From SABI01 sp963676605 (lineage in GTDB: Bacteria > Spirochaetota > Spirochaetia > Sphaerochaetales > Sphaerochaetaceae): a stretch of 64,000 bases of DNA. The DNA is taken from NCBI GenBank assembly GCA_963676605.2, contig CAXXSP010000054.1:1-64000 (forward strand). The letters are read 5' to 3'. The position numbers were made by a program, and so were the translations under genes. Numbering within the stretch: the first letter of the stretch is position 1; every line of letters starts with the position of its first letter. The notes beneath the pieces are model-generated. The model was not told the DNA's origin. It saw nothing but the letters and a program-made list of their open reading frames with translations, and did not search any database. Of the stretch, positions 55,887 through 64,000 are shown piece after piece.

Positions 55887-55924
55887 TTAAAAATATCTCT
55901 GTTTATCAGTGTCTACCTGTGGGT
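55887..55924 (+). repeat. 'Tgt-tta-tc' interspersed-repeat-like sequence between rhuM and sbcC
   Basis: The gap between rhuM and sbcC contains ctctgtttatcagtgtctac followed by ctgtgggt. This is like the short 'ATCTGTGTTTATCTGTG...CATCTGTGG' repeat scattered between genes in many planctomycete, verrucomicrobial, lentisphaeral and some deltaproteobacterial genomes. I see no other copy in this window. It may mark the donor lineage. Confidence 0.4.
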
Positions 55925-55932
55925 TTGCTGTC

Positions 55933-58900
55933 ATGAAGATACTTGAACTCAGATTTAAGAACCTCAACTCCCTTTATGGTGAATGGGTCATAGACTTCAC
56001 CGATCCCGAATATGTATCCAACGGGATCTTTGCTTTGACCGGTCCGACCGGTGCGGGCAAGTCGACAATTCTTGATGCCATCTGTCTGGCCCTCTATGGA
56101 GCCACGCCCCGCCTCGGAAAAATCACCAAGAGCGGGAATGAGATCATGTCCCGCCAGACCGGTGAATGCTGTGCCGAGGTACTCTTTGAATCCCAGGCTG
56201 GCCGTTTCCGTTGCCACTGGGAACAGCGCCGGGCACGAAAAAAGGCTGAAGGCAACCTGCAGGATCAGGAACACCAGATTGCGGACGATGCTACGGGCAA
56301 GCCCATCGAAACCAAGAAGAGTCTTGTCGGAGCGGTCATTGAAGAAAAAACCGGGATGGACTTCGACCGTTTTACCCGGTCCATTCTACTGGCACAAGGT
56401 GGCTTCGATACCTTCCTTAAAGCTGACGTTGAGCAGAAGTCCAAGATACTCGAGCAGATCACCGGCACCGAAATTTATTCGGAAATATCACGGAGCGTCC
56501 ATAAACGTCAGCGTGATGAGCGGGAAAAGCTGAACATCCTGAACGCTGAAACATCTGGCATCGTGATTCTGGAGCCGGAACAGGAAAAGGAAATTCAAGA
56601 TGACCTTGAGACCAAGCTGAAACAGGAGACTGAGCTTGCCGGCAAATCAACCGAAACAGGCAAAGCCATCACATGGCTGACCACTATTGACGGTCTGAAA
56701 AAGGAGATTCTAAGCCTTACGGATGAAGTCGCCAAACTGAAGACTGATACCGAAGCGTTCAAACCGGAACGGGCCAAACTTGAACAAGCCACCATGGCCG
56801 CCTCACTTGACGGAACATACGCATCGCTCACATCCCTCCGTAAACAGCAGGCTGACGATCAGACCTCCCTGAAAACGGATGAAGCCGCACTTCCTGAACT
56901 GGAAACATCGGCAAACGCACAGGCAGAGGTTCTCAAGACTGCTGAACAGCTCACTCTCAAATCCAAAGAGGATCTCAAAACGGCTGGCCCTCTAATCCAG
57001 AAAATCCGGTCACTGGATCAAAAGATTGCTGAACAGACAAAGGCTGCATCGGAAGGCGCTGATGCCTGTGCCAAGGAAGCCGCGAAGATTGGGGCCGACA
57101 AGCAGGCTCGGGTGAAGGAACGGGAAAAACAGACTGCCGCAGAAAAAACTCTGGAGGCAGCTGAGTTGTACCTCAAAGAGAATGCACGGGATGAATGGCT
57201 GATCAGTGGACTGGCTGGAGTTGAAGAACAACTTGGCAACCTACTCACCAAACAGCAGGAGATCATGCTGAAAGAAACAGATCTCAAAAAAGCCGATACG
57301 GCCATAGCAGATTCCGCAAAGAAACTGGAGGAAGCATCCAAGCAATGTGGGCTCAAAAAACACGAGCTGGAGACCACCGGTAAAAATCTGCAGCAAGGCA
57401 AGGATGCTCTGAGCCAATTGCTGGGTGACAAACTGCTCCGGGAATATCGCACCGAGAAGGAAACCTTGCTCCGTGAAATGGCTTTCATCAGGAAAATCGA
57501 GGAGCTGGAAGACCTCCGGGCCAAACTGGAAGATGGCAAGCCCTGTCCACTCTGTGGCTCGAACGACCATCCCTTCGCCGAGGGCAATGTTCCGGTTCCT
57601 GATGAAATCGAGCAAAAGATAGAATCACTGACCACGTTGATCGATAAGGCTGACGAACAGGAAGCCGTCATAAAAAAACTGGAACAGGCGGAAACCACTG
57701 CCCGTAAAAATCTGAATGACAGTGAGAAGCTGGAAACCGAAGCGACCAATAACAAGAAGGCCGCTGAAAAGACCCTTACGGAATTGAAGGATTCCCTCAC
57801 AAAACTTCGGACCGGCTTTGATGAACTCAAGCTGGCCGTTTCCGGAAAACTTCAGCCATTGGGTATTACGGAAATTCCGGAGTCAGAGGTCGAGTCACTG
57901 CTCGAATCCCTCAAATCAAGACTGAAGGCATGGCAGGAACGGGTAGAACAAAAGACCGACATCGAAAAACAGATTGCCGCTATAGACAGCGAGGTGAAGC
58001 GTCTTGATGCCGTGATTGATACGCAGGTCAAAGCTCTGACTGAAAAACAGGAAACTCTGGAACGACTCAAAAAGGAACTATCCGACGGAACAGAAGAGCG
58101 GAAGGAATTGTATGGCGATAAAAAGCCTGATGATGAAGAAGACCGACTGAACAAAGCCATTGCCGATGCCGAAAAAGCCGAGAAGAAAGCCAGAGACCTG
58201 AACACCGAGCTGCAGCAGAAACTGACAACGGCCAAGACCCATATTGACTCCCTGAAGAAGCGCATCGAGCAAAGAACACCTGGACTCAAAAAAGCGGAAA
58301 CCGAATTTTCAGCCGCTTTGATTCCGGCAGGTTTTGCCGATGAGAAAACCTTCCTTGAAGCCAGACTGTCACAGGAAGATCGGGAATCTTTATCTTCCCG
58401 GGCCAAGGAGCTCGATGACGCGGGAACTGAGCTGAAAGCGAAGCAGAAAGATCGGGAGACCCGTCTGGCCACGGAGATCGCCAAGGGTCTTCGACCCGTT
58501 TATATTGACCTGTCCGAGTTGCAAATCAACGACAAAGCTTTGATCCAGCAAGAAGCGGATAAAAAGAAAGACGGATTCCCGTCCACGGACAAGACGCTTG
58601 AGGAATTGCAGCCGCAGTTCAAAGAGTTTGAAGAGACCCTGAAAGAATTGCGCGACGCTATTGCCGGGCTCAAGCACAAGCTGAATGAAAACACGGCAGC
58701 CAAAGAGCGGATAAAGAAAAAGCAGTCCGCCATCGAGGCTCAGAAGAAAGAGTGCCACCGTTGGGAAAAACTGCATGGCCTCATCGGTTCAGCTGACGGT
58801 AAAAAGTACCGGAATTTTGCTCAGGGACTGACCTTCGAACTGATGGTTTCCCATGCCAACCGGCAGCTGGAAAAAATGACCGATCGCTATCTGCTGATCC

Positions 58901-59289
58901 GGGATGAACACCAGCCGCTGGAACTGAATGTCGTCGATAACTATCAGGCCGGTGAAATCAGGTCGACCAAGAACCTGTCTGGCGGTGAAAGCTTTATCGT
59001 CAGTCTGACGCTGGCATTGGGGTTGTCGAAAATGGCCAGCCGGAAAGTACGAGTGGATTCCCTGTTTCTGGATGAAGGCTTTGGCACCTTGGATGAAGAA
59101 GCACTGGAAACGGCTCTGGAAACATTGTCCGGCCTGCAGCAGGACGGCAAGCTGATCGGAATCATCTCTCACGTATCGGCACTGAAAGAAAGAATCAGCA
59201 CCCAGATAAACATCACACCTGTATCCGGCGGCCGCAGTTCATTGTCCGGACCGGGTTGTACAAAGGTGGAAGGGCAGGCACATGACTGA
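55933..59289 (+). CDS. sbcC: SbcC, Rad50-type ATPase subunit
   Basis: 1118 residues from the ATG at 55933 (a GTG at 55909 is open but would add a repeat-derived extension). Walker A GPTGAGKSTILDA near 40, Q loop ILLAQGGFDTFL; two long coiled-coil arms (about 190-530 and 570-960) joined by the zinc hook CPLCGSNDHPF; signature NLSGGESFIVSL; Walker B DSLFLDEGFGTLD; and switch His IISHV. It is complete and should pair with SbcD. The style is the same foreign one as in sbcD. The C-terminus (SGGRSSLSGPGC) is homologous to, but distinct from, a second SbcC end at 61.6-61.7 kb. Confidence 0.93.
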   Translation: MKILELRFKNLNSLYGEWVIDFTDPEYVSNGIFALTGPTGAGKSTILDAICLALYGATPRLGKITKSGNEIMSRQTGECCAEVLFESQAGRFRCHWEQRRARKKAEGNLQDQEHQIADDATGKPIETKKSLVGAVIEEKTGMDFDRFTRSILLAQGGFDTFLKADVEQKSKILEQITGTEIYSEISRSVHKRQRDEREKLNILNAETSGIVILEPEQEKEIQDDLETKLKQETELAGKSTETGKAITWLTTIDGLKKEILSLTDEVAKLKTDTEAFKPERAKLEQATMAASLDGTYASLTSLRKQQADDQTSLKTDEAALPELETSANAQAEVLKTAEQLTLKSKEDLKTAGPLIQKIRSLDQKIAEQTKAASEGADACAKEAAKIGADKQARVKEREKQTAAEKTLEAAELYLKENARDEWLISGLAGVEEQLGNLLTKQQEIMLKETDLKKADTAIADSAKKLEEASKQCGLKKHELETTGKNLQQGKDALSQLLGDKLLREYRTEKETLLREMAFIRKIEELEDLRAKLEDGKPCPLCGSNDHPFAEGNVPVPDEIEQKIESLTTLIDKADEQEAVIKKLEQAETTARKNLNDSEKLETEATNNKKAAEKTLTELKDSLTKLRTGFDELKLAVSGKLQPLGITEIPESEVESLLESLKSRLKAWQERVEQKTDIEKQIAAIDSEVKRLDAVIDTQVKALTEKQETLERLKKELSDGTEERKELYGDKKPDDEEDRLNKAIADAEKAEKKARDLNTELQQKLTTAKTHIDSLKKRIEQRTPGLKKAETEFSAALIPAGFADEKTFLEARLSQEDRESLSSRAKELDDAGTELKAKQKDRETRLATEIAKGLRPVYIDLSELQINDKALIQQEADKKKDGFPSTDKTLEELQPQFKEFEETLKELRDAIAGLKHKLNENTAAKERIKKKQSAIEAQKKECHRWEKLHGLIGSADGKKYRNFAQGLTFELMVSHANRQLEKMTDRYLLIRDEHQPLELNVVDNYQAGEIRSTKNLSGGESFIVSLTLALGLSKMASRKVRVDSLFLDEGFGTLDEEALETALETLSGLQQDGKLIGIISHVSALKERISTQINITPVSGGRSSLSGPGCTKVEGQAHD

Positions 59290-60634
59290 CTACCGTAAAC
59301 AAAAGCTGATCGATCTGGGACCGGAAGCACTCGCGGATGCCTTGCTGAATCTTGCCGTTCATTCCGATGAGGCGGATGACTTGATTGAACAGCTGATTGC
59401 CACACCCAAGGAGAATGTTCAGCGGTTTAAAAAGAAACTTTCCGGCCTGAAACATTCAAGCCGTTTTATCGATTGGCGGGGAGCCTCCAGTTTTTCCTGT
59501 GAGCTGGAAATGCTGCTGCAGGACCTTAAATCCGGTGTGGATGATCCGCTTACCGGCGTTGAACTGGTGGCGGCGTTTTACGAGGCCGACAACACCATTT
59601 TTGAGATGTGCGATGACTCCAGCGGCAATATTGGCGATGTATTCCGTTATGATGCCAAAGAACTGTTTGTCGACTATGCCAAACGCTGCAACGACAAAGA
59701 AAAGATTGCAGACATCATTCTCAAGGTAAATCAAAAAGACAATTACGGCATCCGAGATACCTTGATTGATTGTGCCGGAGAGTGCCTGCCTGAGCCGGTT
59801 ATCCGCACTATGATTGCCACGCTCCAGAAATGGGCGGACAAAGAAAAGGATGAATACGGCAAACGTCATCATCTACGATCCATAGAATCACTGGCCCGCC
59901 AGGTCAAGGATGCCCAGCTGTTTGAAAAGACCCGCATCGCTTCATGGGGAAAGCTGTCCACTGCAGCATTGATTGATATTGCCCGGGTCTACCTCGAAAG
60001 CGAAGATGTTGAAACGGCCCATTCATGGCTGAAGGAAATCCCGGAAGGTGAAACCTTTCAGGCATACGAGCGGGATAAGCTCCTTGAGGAAATCTACCAT
60101 AAGCAGGGCGATTCTGAAAAACTGATTGACCTTCTGTACCAGAAATTCAGGTCCTATCATTCCACCGACGCCCTACAGGCATTGCTGAATATCATAGGTC
60201 ATGACAAGCGTGATGAAGTCGTTGCCGATGAGGTGGAGCAAATTCTGAAAGCCGACAGATTTCGGGAGTCTGATGCGGAATTTCTGATTGCAGTCGGGAA
60301 GATTGATGAAACGGAAGCCTACCTTCTGGGGCGTGCTGGCCAGCTTGCTGGCAACCATTATGGAAGCTTGCTGTCACTGGCCGAAAAGATGGAGTCGGAA
60401 AAGCGCTATCTTGTCACCAGCCTGATGTACCGCAGCTTGTTGGTCTCCATACTGGAGCGTGGTTACACAAAAGCCTATCCCCACGGCATCCGGTATTTGA
60501 AGAAGCTGGACAAGCTCTCTGAGGCTGTAACCGACTGGAAAGAATTTAACAATCACGAAGCTTTCAAAAAACAGACCATTGAGGCACATGGTCGCAAACG
60601 AAGCTTCTGGTCAAAATATGATGTAAAGAAATGA
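59282..60634 (+). CDS. DUF6880 family protein
   Basis: 450 residues, soluble, mainly helical, with TPR-like repeats: LDLGPEALADALLNLA-type start (LIDLGPEALADALLNLA), HHLRSIESLARQVKDAQLF, ALIDIARVYLESEDVETAHSW, LIDLLYQKFRSYHSTDALQAL, and the C-terminal hallmark AHGRKRSFWSKY. This matches DUF6880, whose role is unknown and whose members often sit near SWIM zinc-finger or island genes. It overlaps the sbcC stop by eight bases and the next start by four, so it belongs to the same operon. A scaffold role with SbcCD is conjecture. Confidence 0.65.
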   Translation: MTDYRKQKLIDLGPEALADALLNLAVHSDEADDLIEQLIATPKENVQRFKKKLSGLKHSSRFIDWRGASSFSCELEMLLQDLKSGVDDPLTGVELVAAFYEADNTIFEMCDDSSGNIGDVFRYDAKELFVDYAKRCNDKEKIADIILKVNQKDNYGIRDTLIDCAGECLPEPVIRTMIATLQKWADKEKDEYGKRHHLRSIESLARQVKDAQLFEKTRIASWGKLSTAALIDIARVYLESEDVETAHSWLKEIPEGETFQAYERDKLLEEIYHKQGDSEKLIDLLYQKFRSYHSTDALQALLNIIGHDKRDEVVADEVEQILKADRFRESDAEFLIAVGKIDETEAYLLGRAGQLAGNHYGSLLSLAEKMESEKRYLVTSLMYRSLLVSILERGYTKAYPHGIRYLKKLDKLSEAVTDWKEFNNHEAFKKQTIEAHGRKRSFWSKYDVKK

Positions 60635-61208
60635 ATGAACGATTTTATCTGCTGAAAATTCAACTGCTTGATATCGAACCGGTGATCTGGCGGCGATTTG
60701 TGGTGCCCGCCGGTATCACGATGGATCGGCTTCACGATGTAATCCAGATTGTCATGGGCTGGACCGGCAGCCACCTGCACGAATTTACCATCGGGAAGAA
60801 AACCTACAGGAATATCCGGAATCGAAAGAAGATGGGCTGTCCTGCGGCAGATACCGTCTTGGCGATCTGATCAAGCAGAAAGGCCGCACTTTCAGTTATC
60901 TATACGACTTCTGGGACAGCTGGGAGCATAAAATTGTTCTCGAAGAAAACCGCTATTTCAATCCGGAACTGGCCTGCCTTGAAGGTGAACGGGCCCGCCC
61001 GCCTGAAGATGTGTGCGGTGTCCCCGGCTACTTTGAATTCTGCAACGCCCTGAAGGACTCGATCCATGAAGAGCACGAAAGTTACATGGAATGCCCCTGT
61101 GGCGATTACGACAGTGAGATGTTTGATTACAATACAGCAAACTGGGAGTTAATGAAATACCGCCGCTGGTCCCGGGACAGGTATCAAAACTGGGGAGGTG
61201 TGGAATGA
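60631..61208 (+). CDS. Plasmid pRiA4b ORF-3-like protein (one frameshift)
   Basis: About 193 residues after correcting a one-base loss near 60812 (TAC-AG for TACCAG). The family pattern is clear: QLLDIEPVIWRRFVVPAGIT, IVMGWTGSHLHEFTIG, then in the other frame QEYPESKEDGLSCGRYRLGD, SYLYDFWDSWEHKI, CLEGERARPPEDVCGVPGY and the C-terminal RWSRDRYQNW. The usual DFGDSWEH reads DFWDSWEH. Function is unknown; these proteins are associated with plasmids and insertion sequences. It is translationally coupled on both sides (ATGA overlaps). Confidence 0.75.
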
Positions 61209-61604
61209 AGAAAGATAAAAACAAGCAACTTCAGAAAGCCGGAAAAAAAGAGACTGCCCTTATCCGTTCTTCGGCGGCTGAATACCTGACCTTTGTGGCG
61301 GCCGCTGGCAACTATTAAGAAATACTTAATAGTTCAAACCGAGGGAAACAGGCAGGTGAAACGCGAGGTGGATCATTACAGTTTACAGGCCTTTATCGCC
61401 GGGGGCTTCAAAATCGAAAATGAACGTGCTATACAGTTCCGCAAGTGGGCCAACCAGATTGTAAAAGACTACACCATTCAAGGATGGACCATGGATGTGG
61501 AAAGGCTCAAGCACGGCGGAAGCGTCTTGGACAACGAGTTTTTCGAGCGCCAGCTGGAAAAGGTTAGGGAAATACGGCTTTCCGAACGTAATTTCTACCA
61601 GAAG
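61205..61604 (+). pseudogene. Second RhuM-family gene, internally deleted and truncated
   Basis: The ATG at 61205 overlaps the preceding stop and gives KKDKNKQLQKAGKKETALIR and SSAAEYLTFVAA before a TAA at 61316. In another frame (from about 61305) the coding resumes with ATIKKYLIVQTEGNRQVKRE, FRKWANQIVKDYTIQGWTMD, VERLKHGGSVLDNEFFERQL and SERNFYQK. These are the N-terminal tip and middle of a RhuM protein, lacking roughly 50 residues between them. At about 61604 RhuM homology stops and SbcC homology starts. It is paralogous to the intact rhuM at 54.8 kb, not identical to it. Confidence 0.75.
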
Positions 61605-61724
61605 ATCATCGGACTCATCTCGCATGTACACGGGCTCAGGGAACGGATCGGCACCTTCATATCGATCATTCCGGGTTCCGGCGGGAAGAGTACCCTTTCA
61701 GGACCCGGAGTCTCGTATCAGTAA
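61605..61724 (+). pseudogene. Orphan C-terminal remnant of a second (probably resident) sbcC
   Basis: Thirty-nine codons fused in frame to the broken rhuM: IIGLISHVHGLRERIGTFIS then IIPGSGGKSTLSGPGVSYQ and stop. Aligned with the complete SbcC at its own end, 22 of 34 residues are identical, including ISHV, ERI and LSGPG. The codon style (ATC, CTC, GGA) is that of the spirochaetal neighbours and not of the island. No Walker B or signature motif precedes it. It is best read as what is left of the resident sbcC after the island replaced the rest. Confidence 0.8.
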
Positions 61725-62188
61725 GTCTGCTTCTGCTCTGAAGAATATTCGTTATACAGAGCGGAACAGGTTTCATGACCGACCTGAGAGAGCTTCAGAA
61801 GATTCTCATCACTCCGCTGGCTTTCAAGGTACCGATAGATCAGATCATCTCTAAACCCGATCTCCTCAGCCTCTTTCGCATCACAGCCGTAATAGACTGT
61901 GTCGATATTCGCCCAGATAATAGCAGAGAGACACATCGGACAGGGATACCCTGTCGCATAAAGCTCGCAGCCCGACAGGTCGTGTGTTCCGAGGAGAGCG
62001 CCCGCCTTCCTGATCGCATTCACTTCGGCATGAGCAGACGGATCGTGATCTCTCAGCACGCTGTTGCTTGAGACAGCAATGACCTCGCCGTCCTTTACGA
62101 TCGCCGCACCGAACGGCCCCCCGATATTCTCTCTCATCGTCCTGCCCGCCTCATCAGCAGCCAGTTTCATGATCTCTTCTCTTTTCAT
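61718..62188 (-). CDS. Nucleoside/guanine deaminase family protein
   Basis: The ATG at 62188 (MKREEIMKLAADEAG) is favoured; an in-frame ATG at 62212 adds eight residues. 156 residues. Zinc site: His/Glu in SAHAEVNAIRKA and two Cys in GYPCPMCLSAI. IGGPFGAAIVKDG and a C-terminal YNEYSSEQ resemble GuaD-type guanine deaminase. It could help purine use together with the purine importer, although it is far away. tRNA adenosine deaminase is less likely because the family's late motif differs. Its 3' end overlaps the sbcC remnant by seven bases on the opposite strand. Confidence 0.82.
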   Translation of the reverse strand: MKREEIMKLAADEAGRTMRENIGGPFGAAIVKDGEVIAVSSNSVLRDHDPSAHAEVNAIRKAGALLGTHDLSGCELYATGYPCPMCLSAIIWANIDTVYYGCDAKEAEEIGFRDDLIYRYLESQRSDENLLKLSQVGHETCSALYNEYSSEQKQTY

Positions 62189-62255
62189 GTACATTCCTTC
62201 ACATAGATTCAACAGAAAAGGAGTATACCACAGAAAATAAAGAGGACAAAAGGGT

Positions 62256-63194
62256 CTATCCCAGCAGTACAGATCCTGCGAGAATCAGGAAGATCGAAAC
62301 AATCGTATCAAGGGAGAGTGTCGCGGAGACATAGTCCATATTCTTCCTGTCATCCTGCTTCATGAAAATAGGAATGACAAAGGGAGCCGGGAGAAGGAAC
62401 TCAACCATCAGGGCTCTCGTATACATCGGATCCATATCAAGAAGCGAGCGGACAAGCAGCAGATTGAGAACCACGAGGAAGATGACACTCAGCACCTTTC
62501 TTGCTGCGATCGTCTTGATTGCAAGTGACATGTTCTTCCTGTCGATACGAAGCGTGTACCCGATAATGATCGCAATCAGAGGCACGGTGAGGGAAGCCAC
62601 CGTATCAACAAAAGAGGAGATCATCTTCAGAAATGGACCCGAGTCCACATGGGGTGCGATGAATGAAAGCACAATCCCGGACAGGATAGCTAAAATCACA
62701 GGAGAGGTAAGAAATCTTTTCATCAGTGCAGAAGCACTCTGGGTCCCGCTTCTCTCCTTCGTAAGCATCGCCATGAGGACGAAGAAGACGAAGGTCACCT
62801 GACCGAGGTCAACGAGAGCGAACTTACCCAGATGCTGATCTCCGTATATCGAGAGGAAGAGAGCATACCCGAGCATACCCATCTCGAAGCCCCCCATCAT
62901 AAACGCAAAGTAGGGAGACCGTATTCCCATCAGCCGCCCGATGAATCGTCCCGCCATCACCATGAGAATACAGGAGAAGAAGACTCCAGCAACCAGAATG
63001 AGATACGTTCCGTTCAGGTCAACTTCGAGAAACGCCTTGAGGAGCAGCGCAGGGAGGGCAACATCCGATACCAGGCGACGCACCGCCCCCACTCCCTGTT
63101 CAGAGAAGAAAGAAAACCGCTGAAGGGAGAAGCCGAGGGCAAACAATAAAACTACCGGCAGAACCGGTAGCAGTGTGTTGGTTAACTGTGACAT
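62256..63194 (-). CDS. AEC (auxin efflux carrier) family permease
   Basis: 312 residues, ten hydrophobic helices in two five-helix halves: LPVLPVVLLFALGFSLQR at the start, FMMGGFEMGMLGYALFLSIY in the middle and TLSLDTIVSIFLILAGSVLL at the end. AEC members transport small organic acids or similar solutes. The substrate is unknown. It starts nine bases after the CBS-domain gene stop, so the two are likely one operon. Confidence 0.85.
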   Translation of the reverse strand: MSQLTNTLLPVLPVVLLFALGFSLQRFSFFSEQGVGAVRRLVSDVALPALLLKAFLEVDLNGTYLILVAGVFFSCILMVMAGRFIGRLMGIRSPYFAFMMGGFEMGMLGYALFLSIYGDQHLGKFALVDLGQVTFVFFVLMAMLTKERSGTQSASALMKRFLTSPVILAILSGIVLSFIAPHVDSGPFLKMISSFVDTVASLTVPLIAIIIGYTLRIDRKNMSLAIKTIAARKVLSVIFLVVLNLLLVRSLLDMDPMYTRALMVEFLLPAPFVIPIFMKQDDRKNMDYVSATLSLDTIVSIFLILAGSVLLG

Positions 63195-63203
63195 AAACGA
63201 CAG

Positions 63204-63644
63204 CTAGAAAGTATTCGTGATGTAATACTCGAGCTGTCCGATCTGGAAATCACGTTCTGCAAGAGCAGCTTTGACAACATCTCCTATCGAGATGATTCCT
63301 TTCAGCTCATCCTCATCGAACACCGGAAGGTGTCTGAATCGGCCTGTAGTCATCAGGTGGAAACATTCATCAAGGTTCTGATGGAGTTTCACGTAGGTGA
63401 CGCTCTTGGTCATGATGCTGCACACGGGAACAGAAGTCGGGACCTCCATCTTGCCTGCCATGTATTTCACGATATCTCTTTCACTCAGGATACCCTTCAG
63501 GGCTCCATCTTCATCAACTACCACCACGGCACCGATTTTATGCTGGGTGAGCTTGAGAATGGCCTGTGCGAGTGTATCTTCACAGGTGACTGTGACAACC
63601 TGATTCCCTTTCTGATCTAAAATCGAACGTACTGTATTTCCCAT
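63204..63644 (-). CDS. CBS-domain pair protein
   Basis: 146 residues made of two CBS domains: TLAQAILKLTQHKIGAVVVV with GILSERDIVKYMAG, then LDECFHLMTTGRFRHLPVFD with GIISIGDVVKAAL. No other domain is present. Stand-alone CBS pairs bind adenosyl ligands such as AMP or NADH and regulate partners; the partner here is unknown, although co-transcription with the AEC permease makes that protein a candidate. Confidence 0.88.
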   Translation of the reverse strand: MGNTVRSILDQKGNQVVTVTCEDTLAQAILKLTQHKIGAVVVVDEDGALKGILSERDIVKYMAGKMEVPTSVPVCSIMTKSVTYVKLHQNLDECFHLMTTGRFRHLPVFDEDELKGIISIGDVVKAALAERDFQIGQLEYYITNTF

Positions 63645-63686
63645 TCAATCCACCTCCTGTTCTTGGGGTTCGTTCTGTATAAATCT

Positions 63687-63715
63687 ATGCTATGCCTGTC
63701 TAAACGGGAAGTCAA
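63687..63715 (-). promoter_or_regulatory. Promoter of the CBS-AEC operon
   Basis: Reverse strand: TTGACT (63710-63715), 17-base spacer, TAGCAT (63687-63692), about 43 bases before the ATG at 63644; AGGAGGTGG is the ribosome site. Confidence 0.65.
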
Positions 63716-64000
63716 GCATCATCTTTTTGACCCATATCATCGTTTGTGTGAAAGAATGTATTCCTGATGCGATATATATTTCCTGTTTTTCATATTTTAA
63801 TCATTTTTAAACTGTTTAATGCACCTATTTCACATAAGAAACAGTTAAATGGTTCTCACTTTACACATAAAAAATTTTACATTTTTTTTCTCACAGAAAG
63901 TATGACGTAAGTTTTTTTACCCATAATTCAAAAAAAATCATCTTTTCCTATAACCTTTCATGATGTAGAATAGTTATAGAGTTATGATGTGTCACAAATA
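63716..64000. other. AT-rich intergenic stretch
   Basis: About 285 bases with many A and T runs and no open frame, tRNA or clear hairpin. It may contain promoters for a gene beyond the right edge (TATAGAGTTATGAT near 63975), but nothing firm can be assigned. Confidence 0.5.

Noticed and set aside
50252..61724. Island integrated by a tRNA-directed integrase
   Set aside because: No integrase gene is present, and no copy of the tRNA-Ala 3' end was found near 61.7 kb, so site-specific integration at the tRNA is not supported.
1..64000. CRISPR array or prophage
   Set aside because: No set of regularly spaced repeats was seen, and there are no capsid, terminase, portal or tail genes. RhuM alone is not evidence of a phage.

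Overview
The window looks like a spirochaete chromosome (Spirochaetota, perhaps near Sphaerochaetaceae or Spirochaetaceae). GC content is moderate and genes are tightly packed on both strands. Secreted binding proteins begin with the 'FAQGGSEA / FAQGVPE' signal-peptide style common in spirochaetes, and there is a BMP-family purine-type ABC importer. The assignment rests on protein style only, because no rRNA gene is present.

Layout. 1-4.2 kb (minus): tryptophan operon trpE-trpGD-trpCF with a clear promoter and a palindromic operator. 4.3-8.5 kb: galactoside module (mutarotase-like protein, GH36 alpha-galactosidase) and an acetyltransferase. 8.5-11.9 kb: SIMPL lipoprotein, Nudix hydrolase, a solitary DUF4143 ATPase and a small unknown gene. 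12.0-15.7 kb: membrane decarboxylase oadG-oadA-oadB; OadA carries two tandem biotinyl domains. 15.7-17.2 kb: esterase-like hydrolase and dCMP deaminase. 17.3-25.0 kb: purine/nucleoside-type BMP ABC importer followed by an FAD-less xanthine dehydrogenase of the selenium-dependent type. 25-33 kb: housekeeping genes (RNase D-like, M20 peptidase, ketopantoate reductase, U32 protein, aspartate-semialdehyde dehydrogenase, ClC protein, tRNA-Ala). 33.2-37.1 kb: ferric-iron-type ABC importer. 37.3-50.2 kb: a glycoside-hydrolase-like protein, two c-di-GMP enzymes, transporters, a membrane pyrophosphatase and an aminotransferase.

50.25-61.7 kb is an accessory region next to a second tRNA-Ala. It holds a complete IS1634-like element, remnants of two other transposases, and a translationally coupled cluster with a different base style: ATPase remnant, sbcD, rhuM, sbcC, DUF6880, pRiA4b-ORF3-like, broken second rhuM. 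The cluster ends in 39 codons of a second, different sbcC C-terminus in host-like codon style. The simplest reading is that an imported sbcD-rhuM-sbcC block replaced the resident sbcC and left a scar. This is the most interesting part of the window.

61.7-64 kb (minus): nucleoside deaminase, AEC permease and CBS-domain protein, then an AT-rich gap.

Sequence quality. About fourteen frameshifts break otherwise well-conserved genes, nearly all between 2.9 and 28.4 kb with a dense cluster at 13-21 kb. Most are one-base duplications within short runs, which suggests sequencing or assembly error rather than gene decay. The affected genes are annotated as single loci with the break given.
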